In this document: positions 24,928-33,765 of the stretch, in pieces | How positions within the stretch are numbered: the stretch's first letter is position 1 | Layout: each line of letters begins with the position of its first letter | Assembly (NCBI RefSeq): GCF_900141985.1 | Contig: NZ_FQZK01000005.1 | Coordinates: forward strand, 62,001-126,000 | Source: Nocardiopsis flavescens | GTDB lineage: Bacteria; Actinomycetota; Actinomycetes; Streptosporangiales; Streptosporangiaceae | Reading direction: 5' to 3' | Length of the DNA stretch: 64,000 nt | Made by a program: the position numbers and the translations under genes | Notes under the pieces: model-generated | Told to the model about the DNA's origin: nothing | What the model saw: only the letters and a program-made list of their open reading frames with translations | Database searches by the model: none

Positions 24928-26289
24928 ATGGTCCTGCTGCTGACCGTGGTCGGGATCGTCCTGTTCGTTCTGGGGCTGCTGTTCTCGATCGCCTGGCACG
25001 AACTGGGACACCTCGGCACCGCCAAGATGTTCGGCATCAAGTGCACCGAGTACATGGTCGGGTTCGGCAGGACCCTCTGGTCGTTCCGCAGGGGCGAGAC
25101 CGAGTACGGGGTCAAGGCCGTGCCGCTGGGCGGCTACGTCCGCATGGTCGGCATGATGCCGCCCGCGCGGCGCACCGACGACGACGGCGGCCGCAGGCTC
25201 TCCCGCTGGCGCGCGATGGCCGAGGACGCCCGCGAGGCCTCCTACGTGGAACTCGACCCCGAGGACCAGGACCGGCAGTTCTACCAGCGCGCGCCCTGGA
25301 AGCGCCTCATCGTCATGTTCGCCGGGCCCGGCATGAACGTCATCCTGGCGGCCATCCTGCTCGCGGTGCTCTTCATGGGCATCGGCGTCCCGCAGCAGAC
25401 CACCCAGATCGGTGTGGTCAACGAGTGCGTGGTCTCCGCCGAGGTCCAGGACGAGGTCGACTCCTGCGAGGGCCGGCCGCCCACCCCGGCCAACGAGGCG
25501 GGGCTGCGCGCGGGCGACGTCATCGTCGAGGTCGACGGGCGGGCCACCCCGGAGTGGAACGACGCCAACCAGCTCATCCGCGACTCCCTCGGGCCCACCG
25601 AGTTCGTGGTGGAGCGCGACGGCGAGCGGATCCCGCTGACCGTCGACATCATCGAGAACGAGCTCCCGGCCCGCACCGCCGAGGGCGACTTCATCTACGA
25701 GACCGACGCCGACGGCGACGAGGTCACCGACTCCGAGGGCTTCCCGGTCTACCGGATGGAGACCGTCGGGTTCCTGGGGATCATGTTCGCCACCGAGCGC
25801 GCCCCGCTCACCTTCGCCGAGTCGGCGGGGGAGATGGGCTCGATGATGGTGGGCGTGGCCGAGGCGCTCATCGCCCTGCCGTCCAAGATCCCCGGGGTGT
25901 TCGGCGCCGCGTTCCTGGGCGAGGAGCGCACCGCGGACTCCCCGGTGGGCATCGTGGGCATCTCCCGCATCGGCGGCGAGATCATGGCCCAGGGCCTGCC
26001 CATCGCCGACACCGCCTCGATCATGATCCAGATCCTGGCCGGTGTGAACCTCTTCCTGTTCGCCTTCAACATGCTGCCGATCCTGCCGCTGGACGGCGGG
26101 CACATGGCGGGCGCCCTCTGGGAGTGGATCAAGCGCGGCTGGGCCAAGCTCACCCGCAGGCCGGCCCCGGCGCCGGTCGACGTGGCCATGCTGACACCGG
26201 TCGCCTACATCGTGGTGGCGTGTTTCCTGGTGTTCAGCGTGGTCCTGCTCATCGCCGACCTGTTCAACCCGGTCCGCCTGTTCGGCTGA
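24928..26289 (+). CDS. rip1: Site-2 intramembrane metalloprotease (RseP/Rip1 family)
   Basis: 453 residues. The zinc motif HELGH is at about residues 24-28 inside the first helix, a PDZ domain lies in the middle (NEAGLRAGDVIVEVDGR), and the second zinc ligand motif NMLPILPLDGGH is near 390. There are three to four membrane helices. It cleaves membrane-bound anti-sigma factors or signal peptides within the bilayer; its position between dxr and ispG is conserved in actinobacteria, including Mycobacterium. The PDZ part contains a 35-residue insertion with acidic repeats. It starts 21 bp after dxr. Confidence 0.92.
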   Translation: MVLLLTVVGIVLFVLGLLFSIAWHELGHLGTAKMFGIKCTEYMVGFGRTLWSFRRGETEYGVKAVPLGGYVRMVGMMPPARRTDDDGGRRLSRWRAMAEDAREASYVELDPEDQDRQFYQRAPWKRLIVMFAGPGMNVILAAILLAVLFMGIGVPQQTTQIGVVNECVVSAEVQDEVDSCEGRPPTPANEAGLRAGDVIVEVDGRATPEWNDANQLIRDSLGPTEFVVERDGERIPLTVDIIENELPARTAEGDFIYETDADGDEVTDSEGFPVYRMETVGFLGIMFATERAPLTFAESAGEMGSMMVGVAEALIALPSKIPGVFGAAFLGEERTADSPVGIVGISRIGGEIMAQGLPIADTASIMIQILAGVNLFLFAFNMLPILPLDGGHMAGALWEWIKRGWAKLTRRPAPAPVDVAMLTPVAYIVVACFLVFSVVLLIADLFNPVRLFG

Positions 26290-26914
26290 CCGCTCGCGGC
26301 GGTCCCGAGGGCCGGGGCCGCCGCGGGGCCCGTCGGCGTGCCCGGGAGCGGGGCCGCCCGGTCGGCTCCCGCGCGCCTGCGCGGCCCCGGACGCGCGTTG
26401 CCCGGGGGTGAGGACCCGGCGGTTCGGATCCGCGCGCCTGCGCGGTCCCGGCGGGTCCGCCGCCGCGGGGGCCTCCCCGTGCCGCCGCGGGGCCGGGGGC
26501 CACGGCGTGCCCCGCGGCCCGGACGACCCCCCGCCCGCGTCCGTTCCGCCCCGGGGCCGGGCGCGGCGCGTTCCGAGGGCCTCCCGCCCCGCCCCCCGTC
26601 CGTCTTGCGCCGGACGCTCCGCGGACGTTCGCCGGACACCCGGCGTCCGCCCGGTTCTCGAACGGCTGTTCCGGCCGGTGGGCCGCGGCGCCGCCCGGTC
26701 CGGTCCGGCCCTCCCCGGTGGTGCGGGACACCCTCCGAGGTGCGGGTAATCTGGGTTCGCGATCCGGGAACGGCGGCAGGTTCAGCACGGCCGCCCCGCA
26801 CAGGCGTCGATTTCCGGTCGTGGCTCCGCGCAGCGCGCCGGGCGTCTTCTCTGTGAATCGGACGAAATTCCAAGTGCCGCCCCTCCCTCCGGCGGCAGAC
26901 GAGGTGAATCAAGC
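26290..26914. other. 625-bp extremely GC-rich gap before ispG
   Basis: No gene recognised; the open frames are arginine/proline-rich shadows. A 14-bp core GCGCGCCTGCGCGG recurs at about 26370 and 26430. A possible promoter (GGGACA at 26725-26730, TAATCT at 26747-26752, 16 bp apart) lies upstream of ispG, so ispG may be transcribed separately from dxr-rip. Long mRNA leaders or small RNAs cannot be excluded. Confidence 0.35.
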
Positions 26915-28075
26915 GTGACGACCGTCGATCTCGGTATCCCCGCCACCCCGCCGCGCCCGCTGGCGACCCGGCGCAAGACCCGGCAGATCATGGTCGGCAA
27001 CGTCCCCGTGGGCGGGGACGCGCCGGTGTCCGTGCAGTCCATGACCACCACCCGTACCTCCGACATCAACGCGACGCTCCAGCAGATCGCCGAGCTGACC
27101 GCCTCGGGCTGCCAGATCGTCCGTGTGGCGGTGCCCACCAACGACGACGCCGACGCGCTGCCGATCATCGCGAAGAAGTCGCAGATCCCGGTGATCGCCG
27201 ACATCCACTTCCAGCCCAAGTACGTCTTCCAGGCGATCGACGCGGGCTGCGCCGCGGTGCGCGTCAACCCGGGCAACATCAAGAAGTTCGACGACAAGGT
27301 CGCCGAGATCGCCAAGGCCGCGGGCGACGCCCGCGTGCCCATCCGCATCGGCGTCAACGCCGGGTCGCTGGACAAGCGCCTACTCGCCAAGTACGGCAAG
27401 GCCACCCCGGAGGCCCTGGTGGAGTCGGCGCTGTGGGAGTGCTCGCTGTTCGAGGAGCACGGCTTCCGCGACATCAAGATCTCCGTCAAGCACAACGACC
27501 CGGTCGTCATGGTCAACGCCTACCGGCAGCTGGCCTCCGCCTGCGACTACCCGCTGCACCTGGGCGTGACCGAGGCCGGCCCCGCCTTCCAGGGCACCAT
27601 CAAGTCGGCGGTCGCGTTCGGGGCCCTGCTGTCCGAGGGCATCGGCGACACCATCCGCGTCTCCCTGTCGGCGCCCCCGGCGGAGGAGGTCAAGGTCGGC
27701 GCCCAGATCCTGGAGTCCCTGGGCCTGCGCGAGCGCGGCCTGGAGATCGTGTCCTGCCCGAGCTGCGGCCGCGCCCAGGTGGACGTGTACACGCTGGCGG
27801 AGGAGGTCACCGCAGGGCTGGAGGGCATGGAGGTGCCGCTGCGCGTGGCCGTCATGGGCTGCGTCGTCAACGGCCCGGGCGAGGCCCGCGAGGCGGACCT
27901 GGGCGTGGCCTCCGGCAACGGCAAGGGCCAGATCTTCGTCAAGGGCGAGGTCATCAAGACCGTGCCCGAGTCCAAGATCGTGGAGACCCTCATCGAGGAG
28001 GCCATGCGCATCGCCGAGGAGATGGGCGAGGCCGGGGCCGAGTCGGGTACGCCGACGGTCGCGGTGGCGGGCTGA
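26915..28075 (+). CDS. ispG: 4-hydroxy-3-methylbut-2-enyl-diphosphate synthase (flavodoxin/ferredoxin type)
   Basis: 386 residues. A [4Fe-4S] enzyme of the MEP pathway converting MEcPP to HMBPP. The TIM-barrel part starts with [14 protein letters not shown] and continues with [12 protein letters not shown] and [14 protein letters not shown]. The iron-sulfur ligands appear as CPSC (C281, C284) and C316 in [11 protein letters not shown], followed by the conserved glutamate. The GTG at 26915 fits the family N-terminus. In most actinobacteria the next gene is a GNAT acetyltransferase; here that gene is about 21 kb away at 49400. Confidence 0.95.
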   Translation: MTTVDLGIPATPPRPLATRRKTRQIMVGNVPVGGDAPVSVQSMTTTRTSDINATLQQIAELTASGCQIVRVAVPTNDDADALPIIAKKSQIPVIADIHFQPKYVFQAIDAGCAAVRVNPGNIKKFDDKVAEIAKAAGDARVPIRIGVNAGSLDKRLLAKYGKATPEALVESALWECSLFEEHGFRDIKISVKHNDPVVMVNAYRQLASACDYPLHLGVTEAGPAFQGTIKSAVAFGALLSEGIGDTIRVSLSAPPAEEVKVGAQILESLGLRERGLEIVSCPSCGRAQVDVYTLAEEVTAGLEGMEVPLRVAVMGCVVNGPGEAREADLGVASGNGKGQIFVKGEVIKTVPESKIVETLIEEAMRIAEEMGEAGAESGTPTVAVAG

Positions 28076-28088
28076 CCCTGTGTTTCCG

Positions 28089-28119
28089 ACGGCCGTGCCC
28101 CTGACCGGGGCGCGGCCGT
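28089..28119 (+). terminator. Terminator after ispG
   Basis: ACGGCCG-T-GCCCC pairs with GGGGC-G-CGGCCGT around a 5-nt loop, with one G-U type pair. It starts 13 bp after the ispG stop. Confidence 0.65.
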
Positions 28120-28230
28120 TCGCCGCTTCACCGGCCCCGCGGGCGTTGCGGCGGGGCCCGGGGGTGTGACGTGCGCGAATCCGGGCAAGGAGAGAGCAGC
28201 AGCTCCGCTCCCCCGAGAAGAGGAGATGAC

Positions 28231-28677
28231 ATGGCCCCCGCGCGTTTCGTCATCCGCAGGTCCCCGGTCGGCCCGGCCCTCCTCACCGCCGCGGCAGCGC
28301 TCGCCTCGTTCCTCGGCCTGTGGGCCGCGGGCCTGGAGACGCTCTTCCCGGCCGTGCTGGTCGCGGTCGTGGTGCTCGGCCTGGCGATCTGGAGGTGGCG
28401 CGGTACCTATTTCGTGCTGGAGATCCTGGACGGCCGGGCCAGCGTGTCCGGCGCGGGAGCCTCGCCGAACCGCGGCGAGGCCGTGGTCGCCGGAAGCGGT
28501 GAGCACTTCGAGATCGAGGACGGGCGCCTCCTGCACGTGTCGGCGGACGGCACGCGGACCCCGCTCCCGGTGCACCGGCGCGCCGCCGACCGGGGCCAGT
28601 GGAACACGATGGCCTCCGCCCTGGAGCGGGCCCGCCCCGACGAGGCACCCGTGACGCCCGACGGATCCGGCGTCTGA
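28231..28677 (+). CDS. Small membrane protein, unknown
   Basis: 148 residues. Two adjacent hydrophobic segments (about 13-32 and 38-57) are followed by a soluble C-terminal domain of about 85 residues with beta-strand alternation (TYFVLEILDGRASVSG, EHFEIEDGRLLHVS). The family is not recognised. The ATG at 28231 has AGGAGA 8 nt upstream. A clean terminator follows the stop. Confidence 0.65.
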   Translation: MAPARFVIRRSPVGPALLTAAAALASFLGLWAAGLETLFPAVLVAVVVLGLAIWRWRGTYFVLEILDGRASVSGAGASPNRGEAVVAGSGEHFEIEDGRLLHVSADGTRTPLPVHRRAADRGQWNTMASALERARPDEAPVTPDGSGV

Positions 28678-28687
28678 CCCGGCCGAC

Positions 28688-28716
28688 GGCCGCGCTCCCG
28701 CACCGGGAGCGCGGCC
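28688..28716 (+). terminator. Intrinsic terminator
   Basis: A 13-bp perfect stem (GGCCGCGCTCCCG) with a 3-nt loop and a following TTTCCC lies 11 bp after the membrane-protein gene. Confidence 0.85.
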
Positions 28717-29197
28717 TTTCCCGTTTCCGGACCGGTGCCGGGGGACTCCCCGCGCATCCCGGCCCCGCACGGCGGGCCGCCGCGGCCGGGGGCCGTCCGC
28801 CCTGAGGGTGCGCGGCCGGGAGGGCGCGCCGCCCCCGGCCGGGGGCCGGGCGACCGGCGCCGCCGCTCCGCGGCGGGAGCCCTCTTTCGGGCGGACACGT
28901 TCCCCTTATACGTGCAGGTCACCCGACCACCTCACCCACGGTGATCCGATGTGTCATCGCTCACGCCGGAGGGCGTTCTTTGCGCCGACGCGCACGTTCC
29001 TCGCGCGGAAAACGGATATAAGCAACGAATGTGGGTCATGTTACCCAGATAACGCGACTACCGTTGCTGGGGGCGTTTTCCCACAGTAAGTGGGACAAAG
29101 CGCGTATCCTCCCCCACACCGCACCCCTCCCGGGGCACTCGGGCGTGCCCTCACCACGGGAGAGCGGTGTGCCCGCGTCCGAGACGAGGAGTGACAC
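28717..29197. promoter_or_regulatory. Upstream region of the amino-acid permease with nested dyads
   Basis: No gene. In an AT-rich stretch, AGCAACG (29021-29027) pairs with CGTTGCT (29062-29068). Inside this loop is GGGT-N6-ACCC (29033-29046). It could be a leader structure or an operator. The permease start is about 130 bp downstream. Confidence 0.45.
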
Positions 29198-30682
29198 GTG
29201 GTCGACCAGAAGACCCCCGCGGACGCCCCCCGGGCGTCCGCGCGCCCGGGCGGTGCGCCCGCGCTTCGGGAGCGCCTGACCAGGCGCAAGCCGGTGGAGA
29301 AGCTCGTCGCCGAGACCGAGGGCGCCGCGGGCGCCGGGCTCCGCAGGCACATGGGCTTCTGGCAGCTGTCCATGATCGGCATCGGCGCGACCCTGGGCAC
29401 CGGCATCTTCGTGGTCCTAGGCGAGGCCGTCCCCGTCGCCGGCCCGGCGGTCGTGCTCTCGTTCGTGCTCGCGGGCATCACCGCGCTGTTCTCCGCCCTG
29501 GCCTACGCCGAGATGGCGGGCATGATCCCGGCCTCCGGCTCCGCCTACTCCTACAGCTACGCCACCATCGGCGAGTTCATGGCGTGGATCTGCGGCTGGT
29601 GCCTGATGCTCACCTACGGCGTCTCCGTGGCCGCCGTGGGCGTGGGCTGGGGGCAGTACATCAACGAACTCCTGCACCTGACCACCGGCCTCTCCCTGCC
29701 GTCCGCCGTGCTGGCCGGGCCGATGGAGGGCGGGCTGGTCAACCTCCCGGCCGCCGCCGTCGTCCTGCTGTCGATGTTCGCCCTGCTCGCCGGGGTGCGT
29801 GAGAGCAGCCGCGTCAACGCCGTCATGGTCACCGTCAAGATCGCCATCCTGGTGATGTTCGTGGCCATCGCCGCCACCGCCGTCCAGGACGGCAACTTCG
29901 CCCCCTTCATGCCCCTGGGCATGGCGGGCGTGAGCGCCGCGGGCGCCACCCTGTTCTTCTCCTACATCGGGTTCGACTCGGTCTCCACCGCCAGCGAGGA
30001 GGCCAGGAACCCCCAGCGCGACCTGCCGCGCGCGATCATGTTCTCGATGATCCTGGTGACGGCCCTCTACTGCCTGGTGGCCTTCGCGGCGGTCGGCGCG
30101 CTGAACTGGACGGACTTCGCGGACGGTGAGACCTCCCTCGCCGGCATCCTCACCGGCGTCACGGGCACCCCGGTCTGGGCGGTCGTCTTCGCCGCGGGCG
30201 CCGTCCTGGCCCTGGCCAGCGTCGTGCTGGTGGTCCTCTACAGCCAGACCCGCATCCTCTTCGCCATGTCGCGCGACGGCCTCATCCCCGCGGCGTTCTC
30301 CAAGGTCGACGCCAACGGCACCCCGCGCCTGAACACGGTCATCACCTCCGTGCTCATCGCGGTCCTGGCCGCCCTCATCCCGCTGGGCCCGCTCGCCGAC
30401 GCCACCGCGATCGGCACGCTGTTCGCGTTCGCCCTGGTGAACGTGGCGGTGCTGGTGCTGCGCCGTACCCGGCCGGAGCTGCCCCGCACCTTCCGGGTGC
30501 CGGGTGCCCCGGTGACCCCGGTCCTGGGCGTGCTGGCCTGCGCCTCCATGATGGCCAGCATGGGCGTGAGCGTGTGGGCGGCGTTCGCCGGCTGGCTGGT
30601 GGTCGGCCTGGCGGTCTACTTCGGCTACGGCATGAAGCGCTCCGCGCTGGAGACCGCGGACGGCGTCGCGGCCCGCCCCTGA
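29198..30682 (+). CDS. APC-superfamily amino-acid permease, probably for lysine or other basic amino acids
   Basis: 494 residues, about 12 membrane segments. The first helix region GFWQLSMIGIGATLGTGIFVVLG carries the APC substrate-binding glycine loop. FFSYIGFDSVSTASEEARNPQRDLPRA near residue 265 is the signature of the cationic amino acid transporter group. A hydrophilic N-terminal tail of about 50 residues precedes it. The GTG at 29198 has GAGGAG upstream. The next genes, davA and davB, degrade lysine, so lysine import is the likely role (inference). Confidence 0.87.
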   Translation: MVDQKTPADAPRASARPGGAPALRERLTRRKPVEKLVAETEGAAGAGLRRHMGFWQLSMIGIGATLGTGIFVVLGEAVPVAGPAVVLSFVLAGITALFSALAYAEMAGMIPASGSAYSYSYATIGEFMAWICGWCLMLTYGVSVAAVGVGWGQYINELLHLTTGLSLPSAVLAGPMEGGLVNLPAAAVVLLSMFALLAGVRESSRVNAVMVTVKIAILVMFVAIAATAVQDGNFAPFMPLGMAGVSAAGATLFFSYIGFDSVSTASEEARNPQRDLPRAIMFSMILVTALYCLVAFAAVGALNWTDFADGETSLAGILTGVTGTPVWAVVFAAGAVLALASVVLVVLYSQTRILFAMSRDGLIPAAFSKVDANGTPRLNTVITSVLIAVLAALIPLGPLADATAIGTLFAFALVNVAVLVLRRTRPELPRTFRVPGAPVTPVLGVLACASMMASMGVSVWAAFAGWLVVGLAVYFGYGMKRSALETADGVAARP

Positions 30683-30701
30683 CCCGGGACGGGCCCGCGA
30701 A

Positions 30702-30724
30702 GGGGGCCGGGTCCCACGGCCCCC
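30702..30724 (+). terminator. Hairpin after the permease gene
   Basis: GGGGGCC and GGCCCCC form a 7-bp stem about 20 bp after the stop. It may end the permease transcript. Confidence 0.45.
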
Positions 30725-30982
30725 TCCGCCGTGGTCCGCGGCCGTGCGCCGCGGCCTGCGCGGCGCCCCGCGCACGAGTCCGGCGCGAACCCGCGTGCGT
30801 GCGCAACGAACCGTACGCGAGTGCCGGAAAGACGCAAGACATCCGATGTCCGACGCACACTTCCGACGGGGGGCGCCGCCTAGAGTGGACCCGGCCTCGC
30901 CGCCGTCCCACCAGCGGTGACGGGGCCGGGCCGAGGCGAGGGCGCCCCGGGCCCGGAACGAGCGCACCGGACGGAGGAGCGG
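30725..30982. promoter_or_regulatory. Region upstream of davA with candidate promoter and operator
   Basis: No gene. A 13-bp dyad GACATCCGATGTC (30838-30850) precedes a possible -10 box TAGAGT (30881-30886). The dav genes therefore could be controlled separately from the permease. Confidence 0.35.
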
Positions 30983-31792
30983 ATGGCACGGCGGACCCTG
31001 CGCGTGGCCCTGGACCAGGGCACCGGGCGCAGCGGCGACCCCGCCGACGCCCTGGCCCGCCTCTCCGACCGGGCGCGCGCCGCCGCCGACGCGGGCGCCG
31101 CGCTGCTCGTCGGGCCCGAGATGTCGCTGACCGGCTACAACATCGGCGCCGACCTCGCCCGCCTGGCCGAACCCCTCGACGGACGGCTGGCCGACCGGGT
31201 CGCGCGCATCGCCGCCGACACCGGCGTCGCCCTCGTCCACGGCTTCCCGGAGCGGGACGGGGACGCGGTGTACAACACCGTCGTCCTCACCGGCCCGGAC
31301 GGCGGGCGCCTGGCCGCCTACCGCAAGACCCACCTGTTCGGCGACCTCGACCGCTCGGCCTTCGCCCCCGGGGACACCCCGGTCGTCCAGGCCGACCTGC
31401 ACGGCGTGCGCCTGGGGCTGCTGGTCTGCTACGACGTGGAGTTCCCCGAGCCGGTGCGCGCCCACGCGCTGGCCGGGACCGAACTGCTCGTGGTGCCCAC
31501 CGCCCTCATGCTGCCGTTCACCGACGTGCCCGAGCGCGTCGTGCCGGTGCGGGCGCTGGAGAACCAGATCCACCTGGCGTACGTGAACCGCTGCGACACC
31601 GAGGGCGCCCTGCGCTACGCGGGCCGCAGCGCCCTCATCGCCCCGGACGGGTCCGAGACCCTGCGCGCTGGCCCCGGCGAGGAACTCCTCGTCGGCGACG
31701 CCGACCTGGGCGCCATCGCCCGGGCCCGCGAGGAACAGTCCTACCTGGACGACCGCAGGCCGGACCTGTACGGCCCCCTGAGCCGCGGCTGA
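30983..31792 (+). CDS. davA: 5-aminovaleramidase-like nitrilase-superfamily amidase
   Basis: 269 residues. The nitrilase triad is Glu46 in GPEMSLTGYN, Lys115 in YRKTHLFGDLDRS and Cys149 in LLVCYDVEFPE. The continuous resemblance to Pseudomonas DavA, from memory of its sequence (GYNIG, RLAE..DG, KTHLFG.LDRS.F.PG, ending ..YL.DRR), supports hydrolysis of 5-aminovaleramide to 5-aminovalerate and ammonia. It is followed after about 105 bp by davB, which makes its substrate. The ATG at 30983 has GGAGG before it. Confidence 0.85.
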   Translation: MARRTLRVALDQGTGRSGDPADALARLSDRARAAADAGAALLVGPEMSLTGYNIGADLARLAEPLDGRLADRVARIAADTGVALVHGFPERDGDAVYNTVVLTGPDGGRLAAYRKTHLFGDLDRSAFAPGDTPVVQADLHGVRLGLLVCYDVEFPEPVRAHALAGTELLVVPTALMLPFTDVPERVVPVRALENQIHLAYVNRCDTEGALRYAGRSALIAPDGSETLRAGPGEELLVGDADLGAIARAREEQSYLDDRRPDLYGPLSRG

Positions 31793-31805
31793 GCCCGCGC
31801 CCGCG

Positions 31806-31846
31806 CGGGCCGCACACCGCCCGCACGGGCCGCACACCGCCCGCAC
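31806..31846 (+). repeat. 20-bp direct repeat between davA and davB
   Basis: A unit reading GGGCCGCACACCGCCCGCAC occurs twice in tandem and decays into GCAC/CCGC-rich sequence up to about 31880. It separates davA from the davB ribosome site. Confidence 0.6.
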
Positions 31847-31897
31847 GCGCACCGCACCACCCGCACGCACCGCCCACACCGACCCTGGAGGGGATTC

Positions 31898-33613
31898 ATG
31901 ACGTCTGCCGTGCCCACGGCCGCCGGCACCGGACCGGTGCAGGAGCCGCCGCCGAACATGTGCGGACCGGACTTCCCGTTCGCCTACGACCGGTACCTGG
32001 AGCACCCGGCCGGACTCGGCCAGGTCCCGGCGGAGCGGCTCGGCACCGAGGTCGCCGTCATCGGCGGCGGCCTGGCGGGCATCGTCACCGCCTACGAGCT
32101 GATGAAGATGGGCCTGCGGCCGGTCGTCTACGAGGCCGACCGGATCGGCGGGCGGCTGCGCACCGAGCGCTTCCCGGGCGTCGAGGAGGAAGAGGTCGTC
32201 GCCGAGATGGGGGCCATGCGCTTCCCACCCTCCTCCACGGCGTTCTGGCACTACGCGGACCGGGCGGGCCTGCGCGCCGAGCCGTTCCCCAACCCGCTCG
32301 CGCCGACCACCCCCAGCACCGTCGTCGACCTCAAGGGGGAGTCGCACTACGCGACCACCCTGGACGACCTGCCCGAGGTGTACCGCGAGGTCGCGCGGGC
32401 CTGGGAGCGGACCCTGGAGGAGGGCGCACAGCACACCCGGATGCGGCGCGCCATCCGCGAGCGCGACGTGGCGACCCAGAAGGAGATCTGGAACGACCTC
32501 GTCGAGAAGCTCGACAACCAGACCTTCTACGGATTTTTGTGTGATTCTCCGGCTTTCGCTTCCTTCCGCCACCGTGAGATCTTCGGACAGGTGGGATTCG
32601 GCACCGGTGGTTGGGACACCGATTTCCCCAACTCGATCCTGGAGATCCTCCGGGTCACGTACACGGGCGCGGACGACGACCACATGGGCATCGTCGGCGG
32701 TGTCCAGCAGCTTCCCCGGCGGCTCTGGGAGGACGCCCCGGACAAGATCGTCCACTGGGCGCAGGGCACGACTCTGGAGAAGCTGCACGCGGAAGGTCCG
32801 CGCCCGGCCGTCACGGCCCTTCGCCGCACCGCGGCGAAGGGCTCGGCGGCGGGCAACATCACCGTGACGGACGCGTCGGGCTCCACCCGCACGTACGCCG
32901 CGGCGGTGTTCACCGCGCAGAGCTGGATGATGCTGTCCAAGATCGACTGCGACGAGTCGCTGCTGCCGATCGACCACTGGACCGCCATCGAGCGCACCCA
33001 CTACATGGAGTCCTCCAAGCTGTTCGTACCGGTCGACCGCGCCTTCTGGAAGGACGTGGACCCCGCGACCGGGCGCGACGTCATGAGCATGACGCTCACC
33101 GACCGCATGACCCGCGGCACCTACCTGCTGGAGGGGCCGGACCCGGACGGGCCCGCCGCCATCTGCATGTCCTACACCTGGTGCGACGACTCGCTGAAGT
33201 GGCTGCCGCTCTCGCCCAACGAGCGCCTGGAGGTCATGCTGGCCTCGCTGGCCAAGGTGTACCCGGGCGTGGACGTGCGCTCGCACATCACCGGCGACCC
33301 GGTCACGGTGTCGTGGGAGGACGAGCCGTACTTCATGGGGGCCTTCAAGGCCAACCTGCCGGGGCACTACCGGTACCAGCGCCGCCTGTTCACGCACTTC
33401 GCGCAGGACGCGCTCGCGGAGGAGTACCGGGGGCTGTTCCTGGCGGGCGACGACGTGTCCTGGACGGCCGGATGGGCCGAGGGCGCGGTGCAGACGGCGC
33501 TCAACGCCGTGTGGGGGGTGATGCACCACCTCGGTGGCGCCACCGACCCGACGAACCCGGGACCGGGCGACGAGTTCGACGGGCTCGCGCCGGTGGCCCT
33601 GCCCGAGGGCTGA
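31898..33613 (+). CDS. davB: L-lysine 2-monooxygenase (FAD flavoprotein)
   Basis: 571 residues, the length of bacterial lysine/phenylalanine/tryptophan 2-monooxygenases. GPDFPFAYDRYLEHPAGLG comes before the dinucleotide fold EVAVIGGGLAG (about 51-61), then YEADRIGGRLRT. Mid-protein landmarks are GQVGFGTGGWDTDFPNS and SMTLTDRMTRGTYL; the C-terminus is GDDVSWTAGWAEGAVQTALNAVWG, the FAD pyrimidine region. These match Pseudomonas DavB over its whole length as I recall it. It oxidatively decarboxylates L-lysine to 5-aminovaleramide. Its role with davA is well supported; another aromatic or basic amino acid as substrate is not excluded. Confidence 0.87.
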   Translation: MTSAVPTAAGTGPVQEPPPNMCGPDFPFAYDRYLEHPAGLGQVPAERLGTEVAVIGGGLAGIVTAYELMKMGLRPVVYEADRIGGRLRTERFPGVEEEEVVAEMGAMRFPPSSTAFWHYADRAGLRAEPFPNPLAPTTPSTVVDLKGESHYATTLDDLPEVYREVARAWERTLEEGAQHTRMRRAIRERDVATQKEIWNDLVEKLDNQTFYGFLCDSPAFASFRHREIFGQVGFGTGGWDTDFPNSILEILRVTYTGADDDHMGIVGGVQQLPRRLWEDAPDKIVHWAQGTTLEKLHAEGPRPAVTALRRTAAKGSAAGNITVTDASGSTRTYAAAVFTAQSWMMLSKIDCDESLLPIDHWTAIERTHYMESSKLFVPVDRAFWKDVDPATGRDVMSMTLTDRMTRGTYLLEGPDPDGPAAICMSYTWCDDSLKWLPLSPNERLEVMLASLAKVYPGVDVRSHITGDPVTVSWEDEPYFMGAFKANLPGHYRYQRRLFTHFAQDALAEEYRGLFLAGDDVSWTAGWAEGAVQTALNAVWGVMHHLGGATDPTNPGPGDEFDGLAPVALPEG

Positions 33614-33765
33614 GGTCCGCGGGGCCCCCGGCGGCGGGCGCGCGGAACGCGGACCCCGCGCGCCCGCGCACCGGCCGCCGCGGACCGGGGGAGCGCGCCC
33701 CGGGGGCATGGGGATGGCCCCGGGGCGTTCCCGTACCCGCGGCCGGGCGGCCCCGGACCGGGGCG

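Noticed and set aside
26290..26914. Protein-coding genes on either strand before ispG
   Set aside because: Frames are Arg/Pro/Gly-rich, without ribosome sites or recognisable sequence.
28171..28230. Longer start for the small membrane protein
   Set aside because: The extra 20 residues are Ser/Arg-rich without a ribosome site, while AGGAGA precedes the internal ATG at 28231.
31898..33613. Reading the FAD enzyme as tryptophan 2-monooxygenase (IaaM) of an auxin route
   Set aside because: The start and end patterns and the DavA-like partner fit lysine 2-monooxygenase better. The IaaM reading is kept only as a minor alternative in substrate.
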